DNA of 36,759 nucleotides, taken from positions 979 to 37,737 of the forward strand of contig NZ_NIJK01000035.1 of the NCBI RefSeq assembly GCF_002836975.1, in the 5' to 3' direction. Source of the stretch: Shewanella indica. Its GTDB lineage: Bacteria; Pseudomonadota; Gammaproteobacteria; Enterobacterales; Shewanellaceae. Every line of letters starts with the position of its first letter. Within the stretch, counting starts at the first letter, position 1. The notes under the pieces were generated by a model that was given only the letters and a program-made list of their open reading frames with translations, searched no databases and was not told where the DNA came from. Of this stretch, positions 1 to 8,201 are shown piece by piece. The position numbers and the translations under genes are program-made.

Positions 1-174
1 AGATAGTTTGAGACCCATGAGTTGACGCTGGATCTTGCCACCTTCAACTGGTTCGCTACTTGAGTACGATTACGGGATTGCAAAAATATGGACACGGCGA
101 GTAACCGCATACGCTTTGGGGGTTTTTTCTTTTTTAGAGAGGCAAAGCAAGCTTTCGGCAGTTTCAGATTTCAT
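1..174 (-). pseudogene. IS630-like transposase, 5' fragment with frameshift
   Basis: Reading the minus strand from an ATG at 174 gives a basic N-terminus beginning MKSETAESLLCLSKKEK and running through AYAVTRRVHIF, then a stop near 70. Shifting frame by one base at that point continues into RNRTQVANQLKVARSS followed by VNSWVSNY up to the window edge. The segment with VARSSVNSW looks like the second helix-turn-helix half of an IS630-family transposase, and the pre-shift part resembles the usual lead-in of that family. The catalytic DDE part would lie outside the window. A single-base deletion relative to an intact copy is the simplest explanation. Terminal inverted repeats could not be located. 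The family call is from pattern memory, not a search. Confidence 0.5.
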
Positions 175-233
175 GGGCCAACTATAAGTGTTGAGTTGCC
201 TACCATTAGATCAGACTTCAATGCGGATTGGTC

Positions 234-438
234 TTAGTTTCCATCGGTAAGTTTTTTAAAAGCCGCTTGAGCTTCATCAGATTGCTTGGGGTGTTTTGAA
301 CGGCCTTGGCCGGTTTGCGCAAGCACAGTGACCATTATCAATCGATTTTAGCTGGATGATGAGGGTTTGTTGATTTTGCTCGGTATGGACGGCTTCAAAG
401 CCTTCCCAGAGCGCAATGGTAAAGGTAAGATTCGACAT
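234..438 (-). other. degenerate minus-strand coding traces, unrecognised
   Basis: Two short overlapping minus-strand frames occur between the transposase fragment and the first intact gene: 53 codons from an ATG at 438 to a stop at 277, and 33 codons from an ATG at 335 to a stop at 234. The first starts MSNLTFTIALWEGFEAVHTE and the second ends FKKLTDGN. Both look protein-like in composition and could be one reading frame broken by a shift near 335. No family was recognised. The rest of 175-565 shows no other gene or clear promoter. Confidence 0.2.
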
Positions 439-565
439 CGAGAATGGTTGGTCATTGTTTTTGTTTGGCGACTAAACAATAACTCCAACCGTTTTCGTTT
501 CCAGTCCACACTAATCTGCGATGAACCTTTTTTATTGCCCCTTGTTGGGCCAGAGAGTGAGCGTT

Positions 566-1756
566 ATGTCAGTTAAACAGCATCAGGTGATCATTATCGG
601 CGCTGGCGCCGCAGGGTTAATGTGTGCCCTCACTGCCGGATATCGGGGCCGGGATGTCCTCTTGCTGGATAACGCCAAACAACTGGGGCGCAAAATTCTG
701 ATCAGTGGCGGCGGTCGCTGCAACTTCACCAATCAGAACATTGAACCGGGCGCCTATCTCTGCAGTAACCCACACTTCGTCAAGTCGGCGCTGGCTCGTT
801 TCAGCCAGTGGGACTTTATCGCCATGGTCGAGCGGCACGGCATCGATTATCACGAGAAGACTCTCGGACAGCTGTTTTGCGATGACTCGGCTAAAGACAT
901 TGTTGATATGTTGACCACAGAGTGCGATTGGGCCGGAGTCAAGATTCAGCTGCGTACCGAAATTCTTTCTGTGGCAGCCACAGATGGCGGTTACAGCCTG
1001 CAAACCAGTGAAGGGGAATATCGCTGTGAGTCACTGGTGATAGCCACTGGGGGCCTGTCCATGCCCAAGCTCGGGGCAACGCCGTTTGGATTCCGCATCG
1101 CTGAGCAGTTTGCCATCAAGGTGTTGCCGACAACTGCCGGGCTGGTTCCCTTTACCTTACAGCCTGAAGACAAGGCCAGGTTTGAAGGCCTGTCTGGTAT
1201 CAGCTTGCCGGTTATCGCCAAAGCCGAGTGCGGCAAGCAGTTTAGAGAGGCCATGTTATTTACCCACAGAGGATTGTCCGGGCCGGCTGTGCTGCAGATC
1301 TCCTCCTACTGGCAGCCAGGCCAGAGTGTGCTTTTTGATTTACTACCGGATCTGGATTTTGTCGATTGGTGCAAAACAATTACTGCTGAATCACCAAAAT
1401 TGTCGCTTAAAAATGGACTATCTCGGTTATTACCTAAGCGCTTGGTTGAGAGGCTGCTGGAGCTGGGCGAATTACCCAACAAGAACCTTAACCAACTGTC
1501 CAAGGCCGATGTGGCTGCGCTGGACAGTTATTTCCATTGTTGGCAGATCCAACCCGGCGGCACCGAGGGTTATCGCACCGCCGAGGTGACTCTGGGCGGA
1601 GTGGACACCGATGAGTTATCCTCTAAGACCATGGAGGCCAAGCGTCATCCCGGACTCTATTTTATCGGTGAAGTGGTGGATGTCAGTGGCTGGCTCGGCG
1701 GCTATAACTTCCAGTGGGCCTGGAGTTCCGGCTACGCTGCCGGTGAAGTGGTGTAA
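566..1756 (+). CDS. BaiN/HI0933-family NAD(P)/FAD-dependent oxidoreductase
   Basis: A 396-residue flavoprotein with the dinucleotide-binding loop VIIIGAGAAGLMCA at the N-terminus, followed by GRKILISGGGRCNFTN, a hallmark of the HI0933/YhiN/BaiN family. The C-terminus carries the second FAD-contact region, GLYFIGEVVDVSGWLGGYN. Length matches the family (about 390-410). The physiological substrate of most members is unknown; some relatives reduce steroid or bile-acid double bonds, which is not evidence for this one. The ATG at 566 is preferred over the in-frame ATG at 521 because GAGTGAG lies just upstream of 566 and the family normally starts just before the FAD loop. The gene is monocistronic and convergent with cusA, with a terminator between them. 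Confidence 0.85.
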   Translation: MSVKQHQVIIIGAGAAGLMCALTAGYRGRDVLLLDNAKQLGRKILISGGGRCNFTNQNIEPGAYLCSNPHFVKSALARFSQWDFIAMVERHGIDYHEKTLGQLFCDDSAKDIVDMLTTECDWAGVKIQLRTEILSVAATDGGYSLQTSEGEYRCESLVIATGGLSMPKLGATPFGFRIAEQFAIKVLPTTAGLVPFTLQPEDKARFEGLSGISLPVIAKAECGKQFREAMLFTHRGLSGPAVLQISSYWQPGQSVLFDLLPDLDFVDWCKTITAESPKLSLKNGLSRLLPKRLVERLLELGELPNKNLNQLSKADVAALDSYFHCWQIQPGGTEGYRTAEVTLGGVDTDELSSKTMEAKRHPGLYFIGEVVDVSGWLGGYNFQWAWSSGYAAGEVV

Positions 1757-1773
1757 CTGATATCAATCCAATA

Positions 1774-1802
1774 AAAAACGGCTGCATTGGCAGCCGTTTT
1801 TG
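1774..1802. terminator. bidirectional rho-independent terminator
   Basis: Stem AAAACGGCTGC / GCAGCCGTTTT with loop ATTG, flanked by an A run on the left and a T run on the right, so it can work for both the flavoprotein gene and the convergent cusA. Confidence 0.85.
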
Positions 1803-1823
1803 CTCTTGCAATCATCTACAGGC

Positions 1824-4800
1824 TTATTCAGCCTTAGGCTTGCTTAAGTGACGACGGTAGATAAGAAGATAGAGCGCCGGAAGAACAAAGAGCGACAGCA
1901 CCGGGGCGGTAACCATGCCACCGACCATGGGCGCGGCAATTTTCTGCATCACATCGTTGCCCGAACCTGCGCCCCACATAATCGGGAGCAGACCGAAGAA
2001 GATGGTCGCCACTGTCATCGCCTTGGGGCGGATCCGCATCACTGCACCTTCAATCAGAGCGTCCTTGAGGTCCTCCACTCTGTGGTATTCGCCTCTGTCC
2101 TGCTTGTGCTTGATGGCATTGTTGAGATACACCAGCATGACCACACCAAACTCGGCGGCGACCCCGGCAAGGGCTATCATGCCCACCGCGACAGCGACCG
2201 ACATGTTGTAGTCCAGCAGATACAGCAACCAGGTACTGCCCACCAAGGCAAACGGCAGCGACAGCATAATGATGCTGGCCTGCATGGATGAGCCGAAGGT
2301 CATCATCAGCAGTATGAAGATCACCGCCAGTGCCATGGGGATCACTTGCTGCAGTTTGGCATCGACCCGCTGCATATACTCATACTGGCCGGCAAAGCTG
2401 TAGCTGTACCTGGCCGGCAGCTTGAGCTCCTGCTCCAATACCGGCTTGACGGCTTCGATATACTCACCGATGGACGTGCCGCCGATATCGACAAATACCC
2501 AGGAGATCAAACGACCATTCTCACTCTTGAGCATAGGCGCGCCATCCGTGATTTCGATGTCGGCCAGATTGCGCAGCGGCAGATAGTGGCCACTCTTGGT
2601 GATCACCGGCAGCTCTCTGAGCTTTTCGATATTGTCTCGCAAGTCTCTTGGATAGCGCAGGTTGATGGGATAGCGCTCGGCACCTTGAACTGACTCACCG
2701 ATATTCATGCCACCTATGGCGTAACGTACTACGTCCTGAATATCGCTCAGGGTCATGCCATATCTGGAGGTCACCTCGAGTTTCGGCGTGATGTCTATGT
2801 AGCGGCCGCCACCCACCCGCTCGGCATAGGCCGACTTGGTATGAGGCTGCGCCGATAGAATCGCTTCTATCTGGGCCCCTATCTCCTGCAGTTGATTAAC
2901 ATCGGCGCCGGTGATCTTAATCCCCACAGGCGTCTTGATACCGGTAGACAGCATGTCGATACGGGTCTTGATCGGCTGTACCCAGGCGTTGGTGAGACCG
3001 GGCACTTTTACCGTACTTTGCAGCTGGGCAATAATGCCGTCGAGATCCATGCCTTCGCGCCACTGCTCTTTGGGTTTGAGCATTATGGTGGTTTCCAGCA
3101 TGGTCAATGGCGCAGGATCCGTGGCGGTTTCGGCGCGGCCAACCTTGCCAAACACCCGCGCCACTTCCGGAACGGTTTTGATCAGCCGGTCGGTTTGCTG
3201 CAGCACTTCGGCGGCCTTGCTGGCACTGATGCCAGGCAAGGCTGTTGGCATGTACAGGAGATCCCCTTCCTCGAGCTCGGGCATAAACTCGCTGCCCATA
3301 TGACTCACCGGATACCAGGCACTGGCCAGCGCCACCAGAGCCGCCAGCAGGGTCAACTTGGGGAAGCGCAGCACGGCATTGAGCATAGGCTTGTAGATGG
3401 CTATCAACACCCGGCTCAGTGGGTTGCTGCTTTCCGAGGGGATCTTGCCACGGATAAAGAAGCCCATCAGGATAGGCACCAAGGTGATCGACAACACAGC
3501 TGCGGCGGCCATGGCAAAGGTTTTGGTATAGGCCAGAGGGCTGAACAGCCTGCCTTCCTGGGCTTCGAGGGCAAATACAGGCACAAAGCTCAGAGTAATG
3601 ATTAGCAAGGAGAAGAAGAGTGCCGGGCCCACCTCAATGGAGGCTTCGGCGACAATTTTCCAATGCTCTTTGGCGTCGGGTTGGCGCTGGTGGTCCTGTT
3701 TGAAATGCTCGAGGTGCTTGTGCATATTCTCGATCATCACAATGGCGCCATCTACCACGGCCCCGATGGCGATGGCGATACCGCCAAGACTCATGATATT
3801 GGCGTTAACCCCCATCTTGTTCATCACAATAAAGGCGATCAGTATCGACAGTGGCAGGGTGATGACGGCCACCAGGGTCGAGCGGGCGTGCAGCAGAAAC
3901 AGCAAGCAAACAATGCTCACAACCACCATCTCTTCCAGCACCTTGTGCAGCAAGTTGTCGACCGAATTTTCAATCAGTTGCGATCTGTCGTAGGTGGGAA
4001 CTATCTCCACGCCTTCGGGAAGACCCGCCTTGAGTTCTTCCAGCTTGGTTTTCACCGCCTCGATAGTCGCCAGGGCGTTTTCCCCATAGCGCATGACTAT
4101 GATGCCACCGACGACTTCGCCCTCACCATCGAGCTCGGCTATGCCACGGCGGGATGCCGGGCCCTTACGTACGGTGGCAACGTCTTTCAGCAGCAGAGGT
4201 GTGCCTGAGGGGCTGGTGACCCCCAGCGGGATTTCACGAAAGTCCGCCAGTGTTTGACGATAGCCCTTGGCGCGTACCATATACTCGGCTTCGGCCATCT
4301 CCACCACAGAGCCGCCGGCCTCGTTGTTGGCCTTGGTAATAGCCTGCTTGACTGAGGCGATGTCCAGCTTGTAAATCGCCAGCTTGTCCGGCTCCAGCAC
4401 TATCTGATAGGTCTGTTCCATGCCACCGACTGTGGCGACTTCCGATACCCCGGCAACACTCTGCAATTCCAGCTTCAAATACCAGTCCTGCAAACTCTTG
4501 AGTTGCGAAAGGTCCAGATTACCGCTGCGGTCTACCAGGGCATATTCATAGATCCAACCGACCCCGGAGGCATCGGGCCCCAGTGAGGGTTGCACCCCTT
4601 CGGGTAGACGGCTGCTTATCTGGCTCAGGTATTCCAATACCCGGGAGCGGGCCCAATAGATGTCTGTACCATCTTCAAAGATCACATAGACATAGGAGTC
4701 ACCGAACATGGAATAGCCGCGCACCGTCTTGGCCCCGGGCACGGCCAGCATGGCGGTGGACAAGGGATAGGTCACCTGTTCCTCTACCAGCTTAGGCGCC

Positions 4801-4967
4801 TGTCCCGGATAGGCGGTTTTGATGATGACCTGCACATCGGACAGATCCGGCAGGGCGTCGAGCGGCGTGGTACGCAGCGCCTGAATCCCCCAAACCGTCA
4901 CCATCAGGGTGACAATCAGCACCATCACCCTTTGTTTGATGGAGGCTTCAATGATTTTTTTCAGCAT
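1824..4967 (-). CDS. cusA: CusA-type Cu(I)/Ag(I) RND efflux pump
   Basis: A 1047-residue RND transporter of the heavy-metal (HME) subfamily, the inner-membrane proton-driven pump of a CusCBA-type tripartite system that expels Cu(I)/Ag(I). It follows E. coli CusA closely: N-terminal transmembrane helix, TPLDALPDLSDVQVI, the TM4 stretch GGIAIAIGAVVDGAIVMIEN with the proton-relay Asp, and the conserved end IRPKAMTVATIFFGLLPI. The three Met that bind Cu/Ag in CusA appear in matching contexts: LTMLETT, RIDMLSTGIK and RYGMTLSD. That favours monovalent Cu/Ag over the divalent Zn/Co/Ni of CzcA types. It is the last gene of a minus-strand operon, 8 bp after cusB. No outer-membrane channel (CusC) gene is present in the window. 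Confidence 0.93.
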   Translation of the reverse strand: MLKKIIEASIKQRVMVLIVTLMVTVWGIQALRTTPLDALPDLSDVQVIIKTAYPGQAPKLVEEQVTYPLSTAMLAVPGAKTVRGYSMFGDSYVYVIFEDGTDIYWARSRVLEYLSQISSRLPEGVQPSLGPDASGVGWIYEYALVDRSGNLDLSQLKSLQDWYLKLELQSVAGVSEVATVGGMEQTYQIVLEPDKLAIYKLDIASVKQAITKANNEAGGSVVEMAEAEYMVRAKGYRQTLADFREIPLGVTSPSGTPLLLKDVATVRKGPASRRGIAELDGEGEVVGGIIVMRYGENALATIEAVKTKLEELKAGLPEGVEIVPTYDRSQLIENSVDNLLHKVLEEMVVVSIVCLLFLLHARSTLVAVITLPLSILIAFIVMNKMGVNANIMSLGGIAIAIGAVVDGAIVMIENMHKHLEHFKQDHQRQPDAKEHWKIVAEASIEVGPALFFSLLIITLSFVPVFALEAQEGRLFSPLAYTKTFAMAAAAVLSITLVPILMGFFIRGKIPSESSNPLSRVLIAIYKPMLNAVLRFPKLTLLAALVALASAWYPVSHMGSEFMPELEEGDLLYMPTALPGISASKAAEVLQQTDRLIKTVPEVARVFGKVGRAETATDPAPLTMLETTIMLKPKEQWREGMDLDGIIAQLQSTVKVPGLTNAWVQPIKTRIDMLSTGIKTPVGIKITGADVNQLQEIGAQIEAILSAQPHTKSAYAERVGGGRYIDITPKLEVTSRYGMTLSDIQDVVRYAIGGMNIGESVQGAERYPINLRYPRDLRDNIEKLRELPVITKSGHYLPLRNLADIEITDGAPMLKSENGRLISWVFVDIGGTSIGEYIEAVKPVLEQELKLPARYSYSFAGQYEYMQRVDAKLQQVIPMALAVIFILLMMTFGSSMQASIIMLSLPFALVGSTWLLYLLDYNMSVAVAVGMIALAGVAAEFGVVMLVYLNNAIKHKQDRGEYHRVEDLKDALIEGAVMRIRPKAMTVATIFFGLLPIMWGAGSGNDVMQKIAAPMVGGMVTAPVLSLFVLPALYLLIYRRHLSKPKAE

Positions 4968-4975
4968 GTTGCCTC

Positions 4976-6628
4976 CTAGTGCTGGTGGCCTGAGCTCAGG
5001 CGCATCAGGCTGCCCTTGAGACTGGCCTCTGAATCCAGCAGGAATTGTCCGGAAATCACCACGTTTTCGCCTTCATGCAGGCCTTCGAGGATCTCTGCCT
5101 TACCCTGACTCAGCATGCCGACAGTGACCTTTCTGGCGCTGAAACTGGCATCATCCTGTTTGACTATGACCCGGTTCTCCTTGCCTGTTTGGATCAAAGC
5201 TTCCTGGGGGATCACCAAAGTATCGCGTTTGGGGCCACCATAGAGGGAAACCTTGGCCAAGGTCTTGGGCCTGAGCTCCATTGCTTGATCATTGTTGAGT
5301 ACCACTCTGACCCTCAGGCTACGGGTGATGGGATCCAGCTCGGGATAGATATAGTCAATCTTGCCTTCTATGCCCTTGAGTCCCATGGCGGGGATATTGA
5401 CCTCGGCGGCCTGACCCACTTCCAGCCAGCTTTGCTCGTTTTCAAACACGTCGGCGATGACCCAGACCTTGGAGAGGTCGACCAGTGACATGACCTCGGT
5501 CTGAGGTTGTATATACATGCCGTCACGCACCGCGAGCTGTTTGACTATGCCGCTTTCGCGGGCGTAGAAAGGAACCCGGTATTGGGTCTTGCCAGTCTTG
5601 GCCAGCTGTTTGATCTGCTCTTGGTTCATGCCCAGCAGTTCAAGACGTAGCCCGGCCTTACGCAATAGCTCTTGGTAGTTGGCACTGTTGCCTGAGCGTT
5701 TCAGGGTATCTTGGGCCAACAGATAGTCGTCCTGGGCATTGACCAGATCCGGTGAATAGATCTCGTACAGCAGCTGGCCTTTCTCGACCCTGTCACCGAC
5801 AGACTCTACTTTAAGCTTTTCAATCCAGCCATTGACCCTGGCATGGATATGACTGATCTGGCTCTCGTCATAGTCTATCTGGCCGACTGTTTTGACGAAC
5901 TTCCACAACGTGTCCCTTTCTACCTTGGCCACTTTGAGGGCCAAGGCTTGTTGCATCTGGCCTGAGACATCTATTTCAACGGTTTCCGAGTGACTGCCCA
6001 TCTCGACTTTTTCCAGATTCATGCCGCAGATGGGGCAGGTGCCTGGCACATCGCTGATGATATGAGAATGCATGGGGCAGACATATTTGATGTTCTTGCC
6101 CTGATCCAGAGGTGCAGGTTTAATCTCCAACGCGGGCTTTGTCTGCTGCATGGCGTGCTGGCTATGGTCATCAGCCTTGTTTTCCGTGGCTTTGGTTTTT
6201 GTAACCTGGGTTTCTATAGTCTGGGCGTGACCGGCATGGGAACCGGGCTCCTCTTCTTCCTCTTCAACCAGGAACATGTTGCATTTGGGGCAGCGTCCCG
6301 GCTCGTGACTGGTCACTTCCGGATGCATGGGGCAAACATAGGTTTTTTGCAGGGCCTGTGTTGGTTCTGCCAAGGCTTCAGTAGCCTCATCTTTGACCAA
6401 AAACATGTTGCACTTGGGGCAACGTCCCGGCTCATGGCTGGTGACTTCCGGATGCATGGGGCAGTAATACTCCTGAGTTGCCGTCCCATGTTGATGATCT
6501 TTGTGTTGTTCCTGCCCTTGGGGCTGATTGCCCTGGGCCATTGCCTGCATACTCCATTGCGGGCCGACAGCCAACACCAGACTAAGCGCGCAGGCCAGTC
6601 GTTGGCGTTTACGGTTTGAATCGCTCAT
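4976..6628 (-). CDS. cusB: CusB-type periplasmic adaptor with three heavy-metal-binding motifs
   Basis: A 550-residue membrane-fusion protein linking CusA to an outer-membrane channel and delivering Cu(I)/Ag(I). A signal peptide ends near QAMAQ. The N-terminal third carries three heavy-metal-binding domains (HMBD type), two nearly identical with CPMHPEVTSHEPGRCPKC then NMF, and a third with CPMHSHIISDVPGTCPIC then GM. The rest is the adaptor: barrel-sandwich halves (HARVNGWIEKL, PFYARESGIVKQL), a helical hairpin, and a beta-barrel ending around VIPQEALIQTGKENRV. Most CusB proteins carry one or no such motif, so three is unusual. The start is set at the ATG at 6628, because an in-frame ATG at 6637 abuts the GGAG ribosome-binding sequence, whereas 6628 has GGAGATGAGG at workable spacing. 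Confidence 0.9.
   Translation of the reverse strand: MSDSNRKRQRLACALSLVLAVGPQWSMQAMAQGNQPQGQEQHKDHQHGTATQEYYCPMHPEVTSHEPGRCPKCNMFLVKDEATEALAEPTQALQKTYVCPMHPEVTSHEPGRCPKCNMFLVEEEEEEPGSHAGHAQTIETQVTKTKATENKADDHSQHAMQQTKPALEIKPAPLDQGKNIKYVCPMHSHIISDVPGTCPICGMNLEKVEMGSHSETVEIDVSGQMQQALALKVAKVERDTLWKFVKTVGQIDYDESQISHIHARVNGWIEKLKVESVGDRVEKGQLLYEIYSPDLVNAQDDYLLAQDTLKRSGNSANYQELLRKAGLRLELLGMNQEQIKQLAKTGKTQYRVPFYARESGIVKQLAVRDGMYIQPQTEVMSLVDLSKVWVIADVFENEQSWLEVGQAAEVNIPAMGLKGIEGKIDYIYPELDPITRSLRVRVVLNNDQAMELRPKTLAKVSLYGGPKRDTLVIPQEALIQTGKENRVIVKQDDASFSARKVTVGMLSQGKAEILEGLHEGENVVISGQFLLDSEASLKGSLMRLSSGHQH
6273..6462. repeat. 129-bp period duplication inside cusB
   Basis: About 61 bp at 6273-6333 recurs at 6402-6462 with only a few differences, a period of 129 bp (43 codons). 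Each copy encodes one CPMHP metal-binding motif. The high nucleotide identity points to a fairly recent in-frame tandem duplication or to gene conversion. Confidence 0.75.
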
Positions 6629-6654
6629 ATGCCTCATCTCCAGCTACAGCTTGA

Positions 6655-6975
6655 TTAGTGGTGGTGGTGTTTCTGGCCTGTTACAGGCTCAAGATTCATA
6701 CCACATTTGGGGCAGGAGTCACCTTTCTTGCCAGTCACTTCAGGATGCATGGGACAGTGGTAGCCGGCTTGTTGCTGTTTTTCCAGGAACATACCGCACT
6801 TGGGGCAGGAATCCCCTTTGTTACCCGTCACTTCAGGGTGCATGGGGCAAGCATATTCGGCTGTTACGGCGGCTTGTTGCTGGCCGTGATGATGTTCGCG
6901 TTCGTTTGCGAAGCTGGCACGGGCCAGGGTGACAGACAGTAAGGCAATAATCAGGACACTGATAAAGGTTTTCAT
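6655..6975 (-). CDS. small exported protein with two heavy-metal-binding motifs
   Basis: A 106-residue protein with a signal peptide (MKTFISVLIIALLSVTLARA) and two tandem HMBD-type motifs, CPMHPEVTGNKGDSCPKCGM and CPMHPEVTGKKGDSCPKCGM, 31 residues apart. It has a His-rich segment after the signal (EREHHHG) and ends in HHHH. It is almost certainly a periplasmic metal-binding protein, probably for copper, that could buffer or pass metal to the CusB motifs encoded 26 bp downstream. The ATG at 6975 was chosen because GGAG lies 7 bp upstream and the signal peptide begins there; the longer frame adds only a hydrophilic stretch. No specific named gene was recognised. Confidence 0.8.
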   Translation of the reverse strand: MKTFISVLIIALLSVTLARASFANEREHHHGQQQAAVTAEYACPMHPEVTGNKGDSCPKCGMFLEKQQQAGYHCPMHPEVTGKKGDSCPKCGMNLEPVTGQKHHHH

Positions 6976-7090
6976 TGATTCACTCCGTTTGGGATACGGC
7001 TTTGACCAGGCGCCGGCTGGCATTCCTAGGGCTTATCCCATAAAAAATTGTATTTATTGGCAGATTTTGGGCACAAGTGTGCCGTGGGCA

Positions 7091-7513
7091 TCAAACTATG
7101 GGTGGTTTGATAGTCTGGCCGACAGAAACAGAGTGGAAATGAGGCATAGGCGTGGCCACGGCGGCTTCGGGCAGAGACATCACCGGCCAGGAACCGACGG
7201 CGATGAGGGTACCCGCTACGGATATCACCAGACAATGGTTACAGTCACTCTTGCAGAATCCTTTGCCTTCACAGCAATGACTCACAGTGTCGGGAAGCAC
7301 TGTATCAACTTGCGGGTCATCGCAGCAGTGACTGCGCTGTGTCTGTTGAGGGTGACAATCCATGGTGGCAGCCATTGGGTGTGCCGTGGAGTGCATTTCC
7401 CCGGAATGCGCTTCAGCTGTGGGTACCATCCAGTGTCCATTGGTTAGCATACCCTGCCCGAGCAATGCGAGCATGGTAAACAGAACCAGGATGTGGCGGC
7501 GAACCGATAGCAT
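7091..7513 (-). CDS. Cys/His/Met-rich short exported protein (A)
   Basis: A 140-residue protein of no family I can name. A hydrophobic N-terminus (residues about 6-24, ILVLFTMLALLGQGM) looks like a signal peptide or anchor. It is followed by a His/Met stretch (AHSGEMHSTAHPMAATMDCH), then cysteines at SHCCDDP, SHCCEGKGFCKSDCNHC, and a hydrophobic segment (LVISVAGTLIAVGSW). The composition fits binding of a soft metal such as Cu(I). A second protein of the same pattern lies at 8202-8567. Position between a DUF2057 gene and the metal-binding genes of the cus cluster supports a role in copper handling. The ribosome-binding site (TGGAG, about 12 bp upstream) is distant, so the start is only likely. 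Confidence 0.6.
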   Translation of the reverse strand: MLSVRRHILVLFTMLALLGQGMLTNGHWMVPTAEAHSGEMHSTAHPMAATMDCHPQQTQRSHCCDDPQVDTVLPDTVSHCCEGKGFCKSDCNHCLVISVAGTLIAVGSWPVMSLPEAAVATPMPHFHSVSVGQTIKPPIV

Positions 7514-7577
7514 CTTGAGCTTGAACTCCAGAGAGAATGAACCCCATTAGTCTACCATGCTTTAAAATGCTTGCCTT

Positions 7578-7617
7578 GATGTGATTCACATCTGAAGAAG
7601 TGCGAAAATATCTTCAG
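7578..7617. promoter_or_regulatory. palindrome plus adjacent inverted repeat upstream of the copper genes
   Basis: The gap 7514-7677 contains a perfect 15-bp palindrome, GATGTGATTCACATC, at 7578-7592. It overlaps by one base an inverted repeat CTGAAGA (7592-7598) / TCTTCAG (7611-7617). The palindrome has CRP-like half sites (TGTGA/TCACA) but a one-base spacer, not six, so it is not a CRP site. It could be an operator for the minus-strand genes beginning at 7513; the second repeat could instead form an RNA hairpin. Confidence 0.4.
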
Positions 7618-7677
7618 CTATTCTCGGGCAATCATTGGTTTGTAGGCTGACCTTCTGCCTCACTCCACTCTGAAAAC

Positions 7678-8133
7678 TCAGCGGCGCAGCTGTGCCAACC
7701 AGTCGGCCATCAGGCCCCCATGGGTCATTACCTCGGCAGGAACAGCCTGGCCGGCTTCATCCACTACTTGCAACTGTGGGCTGCGAATAAAGGCGTTGGC
7801 TTCGGCCTCGGTATCCAGAGTCGGTAACTGCAGTTGTAGGCTTTGTTGTCCAGCCACTGTCAGTGTCAGGTAAAGAGGGCCGGATTTGACCCAAGCGCCC
7901 GAGTCATCGGCATTGACGGCAAAAATATCCCGGTACTGGAGCTCAACGACATGTTCACCGGCAGCCAGTTTGTGGCTGTCAAAGTTGGATACTGCCTGGC
8001 CATCGATAGCCTTGATCGCCAGATTATCCGGCAAGTTTAATTCAGCAGCGAAACTGCCAGGAGTCATAAACAGGCCGGTAAGCACTAACAGGGCGGCGCT
8101 AAAACGAGATGCAGAAATTTTGTATGCAGACAT
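7678..8133 (-). CDS. DUF2057 (YccT-like) periplasmic protein
   Basis: A 151-residue exported protein. The signal peptide ends at GSFA before AELNLPDNL, and the phrase LNLPDNLAIKAIDGQAV followed by LAAGEHVVELQYRDIF is typical of the DUF2057 family (E. coli YccT). YccT has been linked to curli inhibition, but the family function is not settled and no curli gene is visible here. The ATG at 8133 is preferred over an upstream in-frame TTG because GGGAG sits 8 bp before it and the signal peptide starts there. It lies between the two Cys-rich small genes on the same strand, so it may belong to the copper-handling cluster. Confidence 0.7.
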   Translation of the reverse strand: MSAYKISASRFSAALLVLTGLFMTPGSFAAELNLPDNLAIKAIDGQAVSNFDSHKLAAGEHVVELQYRDIFAVNADDSGAWVKSGPLYLTLTVAGQQSLQLQLPTLDTEAEANAFIRSPQLQVVDEAGQAVPAEVMTHGGLMADWLAQLRR

Positions 8134-8201
8134 AGTGGGAACTCCCAAAAATATTCAGATGTAAAAACATTAACTAAAGCTGTGTGGCCTGATGGCCAGT
8201 G

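Noticed and set aside
367..576. A 69-codon plus-strand open frame before the flavoprotein gene
   Set aside because: No ribosome-binding site or family features; it overlaps the start of the flavoprotein gene in another frame.
2892..3605. A 237-codon plus-strand open frame inside cusA
   Set aside because: Antisense to a strongly conserved transporter and rich in His, Gln and Gly as such shadows are.
7070..7083. Palindrome GGCACAAGTGTGCC after the Cys-rich gene A
   Set aside because: It could be a weak terminator, but no T tract follows on the minus strand and the stem is short.
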